A DNA stretch of 62,627 nucleotides, taken from assembly GCA_964417895.1 (NCBI GenBank), contig CAYQJS010000034.1, positions 1-62,627 of the forward strand, given 5' to 3'. The stretch is from CAYQJS01 sp964417895. GTDB taxonomy: Bacteria > Chloroflexota > UBA6077 > SHYK01. Below are positions 26,473 to 34,578 of the stretch, one piece after another. The notes beneath the pieces are model-generated. The model saw only the letters and a program-made list of their open reading frames with translations, did not search any database and was not told the DNA's origin. How positions within the stretch are numbered: the first letter of the stretch is position 1; each line of letters opens with the position of its first letter. The position numbers and the translations under genes are program-made.

Positions 26473-27174
26473 TTAGCGGCCGGCGCCTGCGCCGATCAGG
26501 GGAAGTTCCGCGCCACCCACGCCGACCTGCGCCTTGAGCTCCAGCAGCCGAGCCTCCAGCGCTTCCTCCTGCTCCAGCTGCTGCAGCTTCGCTTCTAGAG
26601 TGTCGGCGTCCAGATCGACCAGCGCCTCGGCACGAGCTTCCTGTTCCTGGACCCGTTCCTCCAGCCGGTGGAACTCCGACAACGCCGAGACGCCGTTCGC
26701 CCGAGTGGTCGCCTCCTGGAGCCGAGCCCGCGCCTTGGCCTGGCGGCTGCGCGCGATCAGCAGGTCCTTGCGCGCCTCAGCCGCCTGGATCTTGGCCTCC
26801 AGCTGGTGGAAGGCTTCTCTCAAGGCTTCCGCCTGCTCCGTTTGAGCGGCCTGCTGTCTATGGAAGCCGTCAGCCAGCTCGCGGTAGGTCATCGCCCGAC
26901 CGAGGCACTGCTTGGCCAAGTCGTCGTTGCCCGAGCGGACCGCCTTTTCGGCTCGGCCCTGCCAGTCGTTGGCTCGCAGGTCGTTCTGTTCCCAGAGTCT
27001 CTGGAGCTTGCGCTCGTCGGCCATTGCGGTAGCTACCTGGGTGCGCACTTGAATGCACTGGTTGTTCATATCGATGATCAGCTGCTTGACGACCTTCTCC
27101 GGATCCTCCGCTCGCTCCAGCAGGTCGTTGAGGTTCGCTCGCACCAGGGTAGAGACCCGTTCCAGAAGTCCCAT
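26473..27174 (-). CDS. pspA: PspA/IM30 family protein
   Basis: A 233-residue, almost wholly helical coiled-coil protein of the PspA/Vipp1 (bacterial ESCRT-III) family. It starts MGLLERVSTLVRANLNDLLE, the membrane-binding amphipathic helix, followed by ERAEDPEKVVKQLIIDMNNQ, the family signature. Long heptad-rich helices run to about residue 215, and a short Gly/Ala tail follows. PspA binds stressed inner membrane and maintains its integrity. Here it is the first gene of a minus-strand unit, with the giant VWA/SBP membrane protein starting 12 bp after it. There is no pspF, pspB or pspC nearby, so regulation must differ from E. coli; repeated TGACAGT boxes lie upstream. Confidence 0.92.
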   Translation of the reverse strand: MGLLERVSTLVRANLNDLLERAEDPEKVVKQLIIDMNNQCIQVRTQVATAMADERKLQRLWEQNDLRANDWQGRAEKAVRSGNDDLAKQCLGRAMTYRELADGFHRQQAAQTEQAEALREAFHQLEAKIQAAEARKDLLIARSRQAKARARLQEATTRANGVSALSEFHRLEERVQEQEARAEALVDLDADTLEAKLQQLEQEEALEARLLELKAQVGVGGAELPLIGAGAGR

Positions 27175-27229
27175 GGAATGCTCCTTTCAGACTCGCTCGG
27201 TTTGGCACGAGCTGACCATACCACTGGAC

Positions 27230-27330
27230 AACTGTCAATTACTGATCAAGTTACCTTCAAATCCTCTCAGCTTTGCGGGTCGCTTACTTCCTTCGACGCC
27301 GCGCGGCCGTCGTGACAGTTTTTGACAGTG
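27230..27330 (-). promoter_or_regulatory. Repeated TGACAGT boxes upstream of pspA
   Basis: On the plus strand TGACAGT occurs at 27313-27319 and 27323-27329, ten bases apart (one helical turn), and its complement ACTGTCA occurs at 27231-27237. All lie within 60-155 bp upstream of the pspA start. On the minus strand the nearest one reads ATTGACAGT and could also be a -35 element. A regulator site is possible; no regulator is identified. Confidence 0.35.
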
Positions 27331-27396
27331 CTAACGTAGCACCAATTTCGTTGCCAGGAAGCAACGCAGTTCGGGCTCAGAAAGAACCGCGGGCCT

Positions 27397-28105
27397 CTAC
27401 AACACGTCCCAAAGGTGCGCGTTCCACATCCTGCCGCTGGTCACGTTCTTGAGCCGCACTGCCCCCAGCACCGAGCCCTCGCCTTGGTAAAAGAGCGGAA
27501 GCATGGTCGCCTGGTCGGTCTGGTGGTGCAGGATATCGCCCAGAATCGCCATCCGCTGGCCCATCGGGATCGTCACGACGTACTTGTCGATAAGCGCGTC
27601 GAATTCGGGATTCTGGTACCGGGCCCTGTTGCTTCCCTGGAACCTGGAGGATGGAAGCGGCGTCAAGGCGCTGTGATATTGGCGTATCGAGTTCGACCTC
27701 ACTGAGTGGCCGCTGGAGACCAGCTCGAACCCGGGGAACTGGGACCGATACTCCCGATCCGGAATCAGTTGATTGGGGACGATCAGCCCCTCGGCGTCGA
27801 TCCCGATCCGCTTCCAGTAGTCCACGAGCGGGAAGATCGCCCTGGCCTGGATGGTGTTCTGCTCGGTTGTCCGCACCTGGAGCGAGAGCTTCTCTCCAGC
27901 CGCATCCCGGAACACTCCGTCGCCGCCCCGGCTGTACCCGAGAGCCTGGATAATATCTACGGCGCGGCGCGGCTCAAACGCGTGGCGGACGATGCGGTCC
28001 CTCACGGCTGGGTACTCCGGTCGGTCGGGCTAGAGCCAGCTGTCGGCAACGCCTCCCAAGCCAAAGTTGATCGCTGCCACTCGACATCTTGATCCGCTGC
28101 CGACG
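27397..28105 (-). pseudogene. 3' remnant of a peptide-type solute-binding protein gene
   Basis: The open part (27397-28005, 202 residues) is only the C-terminal third of an SBP_bac_5 protein. It aligns with the end of the intact protein at 60686: SNRARYQNPEFDALIDKY against SNRARYRSPEIDALIDRF, and the closing WNAHLWDVL against WNAHEWDVT. Homology continues upstream in other frames: INFGLGGVADSWL, then a TAG where Ser is expected, then a frameshift at about 28030 before PEYPAVRDR. The first 350 or so residues, including leader and lipobox, are missing. It is therefore a degraded gene, abutting the start of a Rieske gene on the other strand. Confidence 0.85.
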
Positions 28106-28171
28106 CCATCCGGGTCCTACTCTTCAATGTCGTACCATGCGCACGTCGATCGACTTGAGGGGGGAGCGCGA

Positions 28172-29329
28172 ATGCTTACTCATGAAGAGAACGCGCTGCT
28201 GTGCCGCGTTGGTCTTGGGACGCCCGCCGGAGAGCTGCTGCGCCGCTACTGGCATCCCATCGCCCCCTTTCAAGAGCTGACCGACGAGCAGCCGACGCGC
28301 TTCGTCCGCCTGCTCGGCGAAGATCTGGTGCTCTATCGAGATAAGAGGGGTCGGGTCGGGCTGATCCAGGATCACTGCCTACATCGCGGCGCATCCCTGC
28401 TCTACGGCCGGGTCGAAGAGCGGGGCATCGCCTGCGCCTACCATGGCTGGCTGTACGACACCCGGGGCAATTGCCTGGAGACGCCCGCCGAGCCCGCGGA
28501 CAGCAAGTTCTATCTCACCGTCAAGGCGACGGCCTACCCGGTCCGCCAGTTCGTGGGCCTCTACTGGGCCTACCTCGGCCCCGCGCCGCCGCCCGAGATC
28601 CCCCACTATGACATCTGGATCCGAAGGGACGGCCGTCGTCACATCGTCGTCAAGCCTATGCTGGATGCGAACTGGTTCACCGCCACCGAGAATTCGGTCG
28701 ACTCGTCGCACTCGGAGATCATGCACTCGGTGGGCGCCCTGCGCCCCGGAGGACCGCGTCTGCCCAATACCACTCGGGGAGCTATCGACACGGTGGAATC
28801 CTACGAGTACATTGAGCTCCCTATCGGCATCATGAAGAAGCGGACCATGAAGAATGGCCGCGTCGATGCTCACCCACTCGTCTTCCCCACCGTGCTTCGC
28901 CACCAGAACGAAACCCAGATTCGCGTGCCCGTGGACGACTACCACACCCAGATCTTTTATGTGAAGTTCACCCCAAATACTGACGGGAGCCTCGTCGACA
29001 ATGAGCGCAAGCTCGAGGTCGCCTACGACGTGCCCTACAAGGACCCGCCCGATAGGCTCTATCCGTTCACGCGGTTCACCATGCACGAGACCGCCCCCGA
29101 GGACCACATGGCGTGGGAAACGCAGGGCCCCATCGCTGACCGCACCACCGAACGGCTGGCTACTGCCGACAAGGGCATCGTGATGCTGCGCCAGATCATG
29201 TTCCGCGAGATCAAGAAGGTAGCGGAGGGTCTCGACCCCATAAACGTGTATTGGGACCCCGACCATGAGGTGATCGACACCAACCACACCGAGCAGATGC
29301 TTGCGCCCGCCAGAACGGTGTCCCTCTAG
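28172..29329 (+). CDS. Rieske-type aromatic ring-hydroxylating oxygenase alpha subunit (phthalate 4,5-dioxygenase-like)
   Basis: A 385-residue oxygenase of the one-component-alpha (phthalate or carbazole-type) group. The Rieske [2Fe-2S] site is seen as CLHRGA (C-x-H) and CAYHGW (C-x2-H), 16 residues apart. The mononuclear iron site is in ENSVDSSHSEIMHS, with two histidines. It would hydroxylate an aromatic or similar ring with electrons from a separate reductase; no reductase gene is in the window. The ATG at 28172 (MLTHEENALLCRVG) is chosen because the paralogues at 29645 and 43715 start identically and because GGGGGAG lies 7-8 bases upstream. A family A repeat follows the stop. Confidence 0.92.
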   Translation: MLTHEENALLCRVGLGTPAGELLRRYWHPIAPFQELTDEQPTRFVRLLGEDLVLYRDKRGRVGLIQDHCLHRGASLLYGRVEERGIACAYHGWLYDTRGNCLETPAEPADSKFYLTVKATAYPVRQFVGLYWAYLGPAPPPEIPHYDIWIRRDGRRHIVVKPMLDANWFTATENSVDSSHSEIMHSVGALRPGGPRLPNTTRGAIDTVESYEYIELPIGIMKKRTMKNGRVDAHPLVFPTVLRHQNETQIRVPVDDYHTQIFYVKFTPNTDGSLVDNERKLEVAYDVPYKDPPDRLYPFTRFTMHETAPEDHMAWETQGPIADRTTERLATADKGIVMLRQIMFREIKKVAEGLDPINVYWDPDHEVIDTNHTEQMLAPARTVSL

Positions 29330-29336
29330 CCCATAC

Positions 29337-29460
29337 GGCTGCTGAAAAAGGTTGGGGTTCGCTCATGGTGAGCCTGTCCCTCGGCGAGCTCGGGATGAGC
29401 GCCGATTCTGGTGAGCTTGTCGAACCACAAGCTCAGGGTGAGCGGGTCTTTCAGCAGCCT
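29337..29460. repeat. Dispersed repeat, family A (complete)
   Basis: Outer arms GGCTGCTGAAAAA and TCTTTCAGCAGCC are inverted. Inside are two versions of the core, one reading TGGTGAGCCTGTCC and the other GCTTGTCGAACCACAAGCTC, each followed by a TGAGCG motif. The partial copy at 1-69 matches the right half. It lies between two Rieske genes. Confidence 0.8.
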
Positions 29461-29644
29461 CTAGCAGACCCTGCCCAGCCGGCTCTGACCCCGTTGCCGC
29501 GCGGAAGGATTGTTGCGAGAGGAATCGAATCGATGAGTCGACCTCGCACAGCCCTGCTCGCCAATCGACTCCTCCACGTAGCCGAAGCCGAGCTAACGAG
29601 AAACGGGTATCTCTGGGATGCCAGGTAGAAGGAGGGAACGAAAC

Positions 29645-30157
29645 ATGCTGACCAAGGAACAGAACGAGCGCCTGACGGGCGTAGGCCCCGGCACGCCATG
29701 TGGCGAGCTGCTGCGCCGCTACTGGCACCCTATCATCCCCGCCGCCGAGCTCCCGCCCGAGCGCCCCAAGAAGCGCGTGCGGCTCCTGGGCGAGGATCTG
29801 GTGATCTATCGCGACCCAGACGGCTCCTACGGCTGCGTGGCCGAGCACTGCGCCCATCGCGGCTGCTCCCTTTACTATGGCTTCCTGGAAGACGGCGGCA
29901 TCCGCTGTGCCTATCACGGCTGGCTGTGGGCGGCCGACGGCCGCTGCCTCGAACAGCCTTTTGAGCCGCAGCAGTCTATGCTGAAGTACACCGTCCGCCA
30001 AACGGGAAAGCGCAGTCGCTGTTGCGACAGTACGGGATCGCGGCGGACGCTGGTCTCTAACCTTGCGTTCTCGGCAGGTAGGGAATCAATCCGAGGCGTA
30101 ATGCCTCCTCCTGAACTTCGCGCGAGGCCCTGCGCGCATCGACGTAGAACCCATTGA
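29645..30157 (+). pseudogene. Truncated Rieske oxygenase alpha subunit
   Basis: The gene has a good Shine-Dalgarno (AAGGAGGG) and the family start MLTKEQNERLTGVGPGTP. The Rieske site is complete: CAHRGC and CAYHGW. Similarity stops at about residue 119 (MLKYTVRQT, near 30001), where relatives continue with AYPVEELGG. From there the frame runs through unrelated DNA to a stop at 30157, giving a basic, low-complexity tail that overlaps the antisense DUF6398 gene. The whole catalytic iron domain (about 270 residues) is missing, so it cannot hydroxylate. It may still fold as a small ferredoxin-like protein, but a pseudogene is more likely. Confidence 0.8.
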
Positions 30158-30707
30158 CGCTGATCATCCAGACCATTGGGTTGTCGTCGATGAGGCTCGG
30201 CAAGCACCAGGCCGGGTCCATTTGGTACATGCCGAAAGCCTTTCGGATCTCGCTCGCCCGTGCTGCGCCAGTCCGAGTGCTGACGCCGAAGAGGGCGCAC
30301 AGCTCGCCTGCCGTGAGGTGGGGCGTTTGGCTCCGATCGAAAAGGAAATTCACGGAGCCGATGGCGTACGCGATGCCGCACGCCCAGGTCTCGACGCGGC
30401 CGCTGATCACGGGGGACGGACGCTTGCGACACAGCGCCGCCGTGAGACGCTGGCAGAGATCCGCATACTCATCAGTCAGGTGCTGGGAGCAGACAGCATC
30501 GGTCTGCGCCACGATCGCGTCGAAGTGGGGGCGCATGCGTGTGGGAACGCTTTGCCGTTCACGGTTCTCCAAGGCGGCCTCCTTATTCCCGCCGCAAACC
30601 CAGCCCGCCGTCGCCCCGGTTAATGACCGACGTCCCTCCGGCCGGACTCGGACGGCTTCCATGGCGGGGACCAGCGTTGAGTTGAATAGTATGATCTCGA
30701 ACTCCAT
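30057..30707 (-). CDS. DUF6398 family protein
   Basis: About 216 residues. The C-terminal 140 match DUF6398: FDAIVAQTDAVCSQHL, then CRKRPSPVISGRVETWACG, then LFDRSQTPHLTAGELCALFG and STRTGAARASEIRKAF. The last part resembles a degenerate helix-turn-helix. The function of the family is unknown. The start could be the ATG at 30707 or a later in-frame ATG at about 30545 giving just the domain. The gene lies antisense to the tail of the truncated Rieske gene; its left border at about 30000-30057 coincides with the point where that gene is broken, so its arrival and the truncation may be one event. Confidence 0.75.
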   Translation of the reverse strand: MEFEIILFNSTLVPAMEAVRVRPEGRRSLTGATAGWVCGGNKEAALENRERQSVPTRMRPHFDAIVAQTDAVCSQHLTDEYADLCQRLTAALCRKRPSPVISGRVETWACGIAYAIGSVNFLFDRSQTPHLTAGELCALFGVSTRTGAARASEIRKAFGMYQMDPAWCLPSLIDDNPMVWMISVNGFYVDARRASREVQEEALRLGLIPYLPRTQG

Positions 30708-30967
30708 CTCATGCTGCCCTTCTTTCGCCGGGTTACGGTTCCGTAGCGTCGATGGCCGAGCGCACGCCGCGGCAGGCACTGGATAACTTCGTCCCGCCGT
30801 TCCAGCGAGCGATTTCCGGTGTGTGCACGGTGTGCTCCTGGCCAGCGGGATCCGTGATTGGTTCGACGTGCACGGCTTTCGCCTGGCGCAGGGTGAGCGG
30901 CGCCGCGGCAGCCTCAGTTGAACGAGAGGCGTAAACTAAGCTGAGTCGACAAGTAGGGAGGTTGGCG

Positions 30968-31339
30968 ATGCCCGTTCATCTCGACCATACGATCGTGCCC
31001 ACCCATGACAAAGAAGCATCCGCCAGGTGGTTCGCGGAAATCATGGGGCTCGAGTACAAGGGGCCGTGGGGTCACTTTGCCCCTGTCCAGATTGACGAGT
31101 ACCTTAGTCTGGACTTCGACAGCTCCGAGGACTTCCAGACCAGCCACTATGCCTTCATCGTCAGTGACCCCGAGTTTGACGACATCCTGGAGCGCATCCA
31201 GGACAAGACGGTCGTTTACGGCAGTGGCCCCCGAGACTGTGAAGACATGCAGATCAATCACCGTCATCAGGGCCGCGGTTTCTACTTCAGGGATCCGAAC
31301 GGCCACCTGCTAGAGGTCATTACCCACACCTACGTGTAG
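30968..31339 (+). CDS. VOC / glyoxalase family protein
   Basis: A 123-residue VOC-fold protein. Candidate metal ligands are His7 in VHLDHTIVPTHDK, the His in TSHYAFIVSD and the Glu in RDPNGHLLEVITH. The pattern suggests a complete site. The ATG at 30968 is placed 7 bases after GGGAGG; a TTG at 30962 is the alternative. The substrate is unknown. It stands between DUF6398 and the SprT-like gene without obvious partners. Confidence 0.85.
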   Translation: MPVHLDHTIVPTHDKEASARWFAEIMGLEYKGPWGHFAPVQIDEYLSLDFDSSEDFQTSHYAFIVSDPEFDDILERIQDKTVVYGSGPRDCEDMQINHRHQGRGFYFRDPNGHLLEVITHTYV

Positions 31340-31385
31340 CCGATTTATCCGCCACAGCGACCAACCAAGCTGACTTAAGTCAGCA

Positions 31386-32675
31386 TCATCTGGGCTGCGC
31401 CAACACAGACCGGCGGGACCCGCGCGCGGGTAAGCCCCCGTTCTGCGCCAGCGCGTCGAGGCCGCGCTGAGCGTCCTCGTAGCGGGCGAAGAGTCGCTCG
31501 TCGGCTCGGAACGCGGGCGTATGTACCAGCGCCCGGCCGTTGACCAGCAGAGCCCCGTGTTTCTTGTGCAGCAGCTCGTGATACATAACGAAGTCCACGA
31601 CGTGCGCGGGCACTCGCTCGTGGTCGAGCGACACGGAGAGCATGACTGTGTCTCGATGCTGGCGATAATGCCCGAACTTCCTCCCGGTGAGCATGCGGTT
31701 CCACTCGAGCCTGGGTCTGGACATCGCTCCGCCGAAATAGGCTCGGTTCACTCGCTGAAAGCTCTCATCCAGGCGATAGACGCGCCCGCGAGTGGATTCA
31801 GTCGGCAGCTCGCAAAACCCATCGATCTCCATGAGCACTTCGCTAAAGTCCTCCGACTGAGCAAACTCGCGAACCAGCTGATCGTCAGTGCCGTTGCGCC
31901 CCGACACCGAAGTGCGGATAAGTGCGCTCCAGATCTCCTCGTCCGCGCTTATGAATCCCTCGCTGACCTTCACCCGCACGAGCTTCGCGTCCTGCCGTTG
32001 AGTCCAGAGCGACTGGATGTGAAGCAGGAGCAGCTCGACCCCCGAACCCGCGGATTGCTCGGCGGCCGCCAGGGCGTTGCGGCCGCGCTCCATGGCTCGC
32101 AGATGCAGATCGAGGTTGTCTTGATCGGCAAGGAACTTCAGCCAGCCGTAGACGCGTCGGGACGGAAGCTGGAGCGCGCCGGGATTCACGCCGTTGCGAG
32201 AGCACATGGCTTCGACCGTCGATGCCTGCCGCTCGATGTCGCTCTTCATCTGCTGAGCCGCGGGCGACGACTCGAGAAGTCCAGGAAGCCGGGCCCACAT
32301 CATGCGGGCGAGACGCCCTTCCACCGCCAGGACGTTCTTCACCCGAAATGTCGATTCACCCCTGGGAGGCCCGCCGACTGGAGCAAGGGGGAGGCTGGTG
32401 AGATCAAGCTCCTTCAGAAACCGATACGCCGTGCGCGACGGGGCAGGCAACCGGGCCATCGTCGTTCCGTGGCGGCGACACAGGGTTTCGACCTGGACGA
32501 GGAGCCCCGTCACACGCTTGCGGAATGCCTCGGCCTCATCTGGTGGTATTCCATCCCGCAGCTGGGTTCGCACCTGGTTGAACGCGCGCACGAGTCCCTT
32601 GATTCGCAACACGTCCTGCCCCCGCTTCAGCGTGCGTCCTTCGCTGTAGTCTGCCACGGCGCACGCGCCGCTCAC
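31386..32675 (-). CDS. SprT-like zinc metalloprotease-fold protein
   Basis: A 429-residue protein. The C-terminal 150 residues carry the SprT/YgjP-like metallopeptidase: YFGGAMSRPRLEWNRMLTGR, then DFVMYHELLHKKHGALL, where HELLH is the zinc-binding HExxH and a later His in VHTPAFRADERLF is the likely third ligand. The N-terminal 270 residues are helical, contain two similar segments (LPAPSRTAYRFLKELD and LPSRRVYGWLKFLAD) and match nothing I recognise. The duplicated N-terminal motif is unusual. It could be a protease acting on DNA-protein crosslinks as SprT does, or a degraded homologue. The extreme N-terminus is uncertain. Confidence 0.75.
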   Translation of the reverse strand: MSGACAVADYSEGRTLKRGQDVLRIKGLVRAFNQVRTQLRDGIPPDEAEAFRKRVTGLLVQVETLCRRHGTTMARLPAPSRTAYRFLKELDLTSLPLAPVGGPPRGESTFRVKNVLAVEGRLARMMWARLPGLLESSPAAQQMKSDIERQASTVEAMCSRNGVNPGALQLPSRRVYGWLKFLADQDNLDLHLRAMERGRNALAAAEQSAGSGVELLLLHIQSLWTQRQDAKLVRVKVSEGFISADEEIWSALIRTSVSGRNGTDDQLVREFAQSEDFSEVLMEIDGFCELPTESTRGRVYRLDESFQRVNRAYFGGAMSRPRLEWNRMLTGRKFGHYRQHRDTVMLSVSLDHERVPAHVVDFVMYHELLHKKHGALLVNGRALVHTPAFRADERLFARYEDAQRGLDALAQNGGLPARGSRRSVLAQPR

Positions 32676-33203
32676 CGTGCTTCCGAGTCACAGGAGGATC
32701 ACAAGCGGAGGTGCGCGTCAGGTGCGAACGGATCGCTCTCCACGTGCGCTCTGCCAGAGGCGCGCAAGCCGGCTTGGCCTTTCGCTTGCGCCGGGTGGAG
32801 CCGAATATGGAACTGCTGGGGTGACTCGATGATGATGGTCTTGCGTTTGACCTCCTGCTTCACCGTCTGGGGAAGATGCCTACTGATTCCGCCGGAAAAA
32901 GTGACCCGCGTTCCGCCGTAAAGGGGACCCACCCTCTGGCAGCATCTTTCTCGTCGGAGACCGACGAGTAGGAACTGAAGGGAGATGCTGACCATGGAGG
33001 GATGGACCACGATCCGCTATCTGCACAAACTCGAAATGGTTCAGTCCCGGCGGCGGTGAGAGAGAGAATCAGCCGGAAGCCTGAACGGGTGGAGCAGCCC
33101 TAATCGCATCAAGCAGAAAGATGGCTTCCGCGCCAACGGTTTGTACCAGCGCGCGAAGGTTTTCGAAGGCGGGATCGCTAGCTTCCGGGACCATGGAAAG
33201 GTG
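32676..33203. other. Non-coding stretch with possible insertion-sequence remnants
   Basis: About 530 bp without a convincing gene. At 32995 an ATG preceded by GGGAGATGCTGACC opens MEGWTTIRYLHKLEMVQS and stops after three more residues; the start and its leader resemble the N-terminus of IS21-type transposase IstA. Upstream on the minus strand an open frame (32699-33010) has no recognisable domain. The stretch may be the scar of an insertion sequence. Confidence 0.35.
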
Positions 33204-34340
33204 CTACCTCGCAACGTGCATCGGCATGATCACATGCAGATGCCCCGTCCCCGCTACCGGCTTCAAGAGCCCCGGGCTGGTCGGACCTGTGATCTCCAGC
33301 GCCACCTCGCCGGTGCTCACCGCCTCGAGCGCGTCCCGCAGATAGCGCACGTTGAAGGCGATCTGCGTCTCTTCACCGTCGACGCTGCCGTCCAGCTGGC
33401 CGGCGTTGTCGCCCATCTCGGCGCTGCTCGCCAGCACGTCGACGCGGCCCGGCACCAGCTCTTCGCCGCTCGGCGCCACGTTCAGGCGCACGATGTTGGA
33501 GTTCTCCCGGCTGAAGACGGCTGCGGTCTTCGTGGCCTGCAGCAACTCCGCCACGGGCAGCACGACCCGCGTCTGGTAACTCTGCGGGATGATGCGCTGG
33601 TAGTCGGGGAATTGGCCCTCGATCAGGCGCGACACGACCAGCAGGCCTGGGTACTGGAACATCACCTGGTTGCGGTTGGGCGTCGCGGCGATCTCCACCG
33701 GATCGTCGGTGTCAGCAATGATGCGCGCCAGCTCGATGAGCGTGCGCCCCGGTACCAGTAAGCTCAGCTTCTCTTCCACAGACTCGGCCAGCGGGATGGT
33801 GCGCACGGCCAGGCGGAAGCCGTCGGCCGCGGCCATCGTCAGCTCGTCGCCCTCGATGGTGACCAGCACGCCCGACAGCACCGGCCTGGTCTCGTCGGTA
33901 GCCGCCGCGAACGCCACCTGGTTGATGCCCATGCGCAACGTCTTCGCCGCCACCTGGCAGCGAGGGCCCTCTCCCACCGTCGGCACGGCGGGGAAGTCCT
34001 CAGCGTCGATGCCGTTGATGTTGGCCTCGTAGCGGCCGCACTTCAGGTTCATGGTCTTCGTCCCTGGCTTGAGCGCCATCTCCATGTCGCCCCCAACCAG
34101 GCTGGTCACGAAGTCGGCCAGCAGCTTGGCGGGCAGCGTCACGGCGCCGGCGTCAGCCACATCAGCCGCCACCCAGGTGCTGATGGCCATCTCGAGGTTA
34201 TTGGCGACTAGCTTCAGACGCCCGTCGTCCGTAGCGAGCAGCACATTGGAGAGGACAGGCAGGGGGCTCTTGGTGGGAACGGCGCGCTCGACGATTGCAA
34301 GCCCCTCGGCGAGCGCCCGCTGGGTGCACACGAGTTTCAA
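33204..34340 (-). CDS. dnaN: DNA polymerase III sliding clamp, beta subunit
   Basis: A 378-residue beta clamp with the three-domain layout. It starts LKLVCTQRALAEGLAIVERA, includes FLIEGQFPDY-type sequence as RLIEGQFPDYQRIIPQ, and ends HLHVIMPMHVAR, the conserved C-terminus. The clamp encircles DNA and tethers the replicative polymerase. The start is most likely a TTG at 34340, because it begins the first beta strand and has GGAGG 7 bases upstream; upstream in-frame sequence is not clamp-like. dnaN usually follows dnaA, but here it is next to an M24-like gene on the other strand. A divergent promoter region of about 240 bp separates them. Confidence 0.95.
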   Translation of the reverse strand: MKLVCTQRALAEGLAIVERAVPTKSPLPVLSNVLLATDDGRLKLVANNLEMAISTWVAADVADAGAVTLPAKLLADFVTSLVGGDMEMALKPGTKTMNLKCGRYEANINGIDAEDFPAVPTVGEGPRCQVAAKTLRMGINQVAFAAATDETRPVLSGVLVTIEGDELTMAAADGFRLAVRTIPLAESVEEKLSLLVPGRTLIELARIIADTDDPVEIAATPNRNQVMFQYPGLLVVSRLIEGQFPDYQRIIPQSYQTRVVLPVAELLQATKTAAVFSRENSNIVRLNVAPSGEELVPGRVDVLASSAEMGDNAGQLDGSVDGEETQIAFNVRYLRDALEAVSTGEVALEITGPTSPGLLKPVAGTGHLHVIMPMHVAR

Positions 34341-34578
34341 GGGGCCACCTCCAGAAGATCGACGCGCGGGGCACGGCGCGAGGCGAGAGGTCGACCGCCC
34401 TTGCAGCATCCTGGCCGGTCGCCCGCCCTGTCTCCCGGCGCCGTCGCGTGAAGTATAGGGGAGGGGCTCGAATTGCGGGCCGCTCGCCCGGGTTGATACT
34501 GTTCGTGCTGCGTGTCCCCTTGAGCGTCGCCCTCACGGCTCATAGCTCACGGCTCACGCCTGCAATTGGAGATAACTC

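Noticed and set aside
24650..26476. 608-codon open frame on the plus strand
   Set aside because: It is antisense to the giant VWA gene, Pro/Ala/Ser/Arg-rich as expected for a complement of Ala/Leu/Gly codons, and shows no domain.
28379..29287. 302-codon minus-strand frame
   Set aside because: Antisense to the Rieske gene; no recognisable domain.
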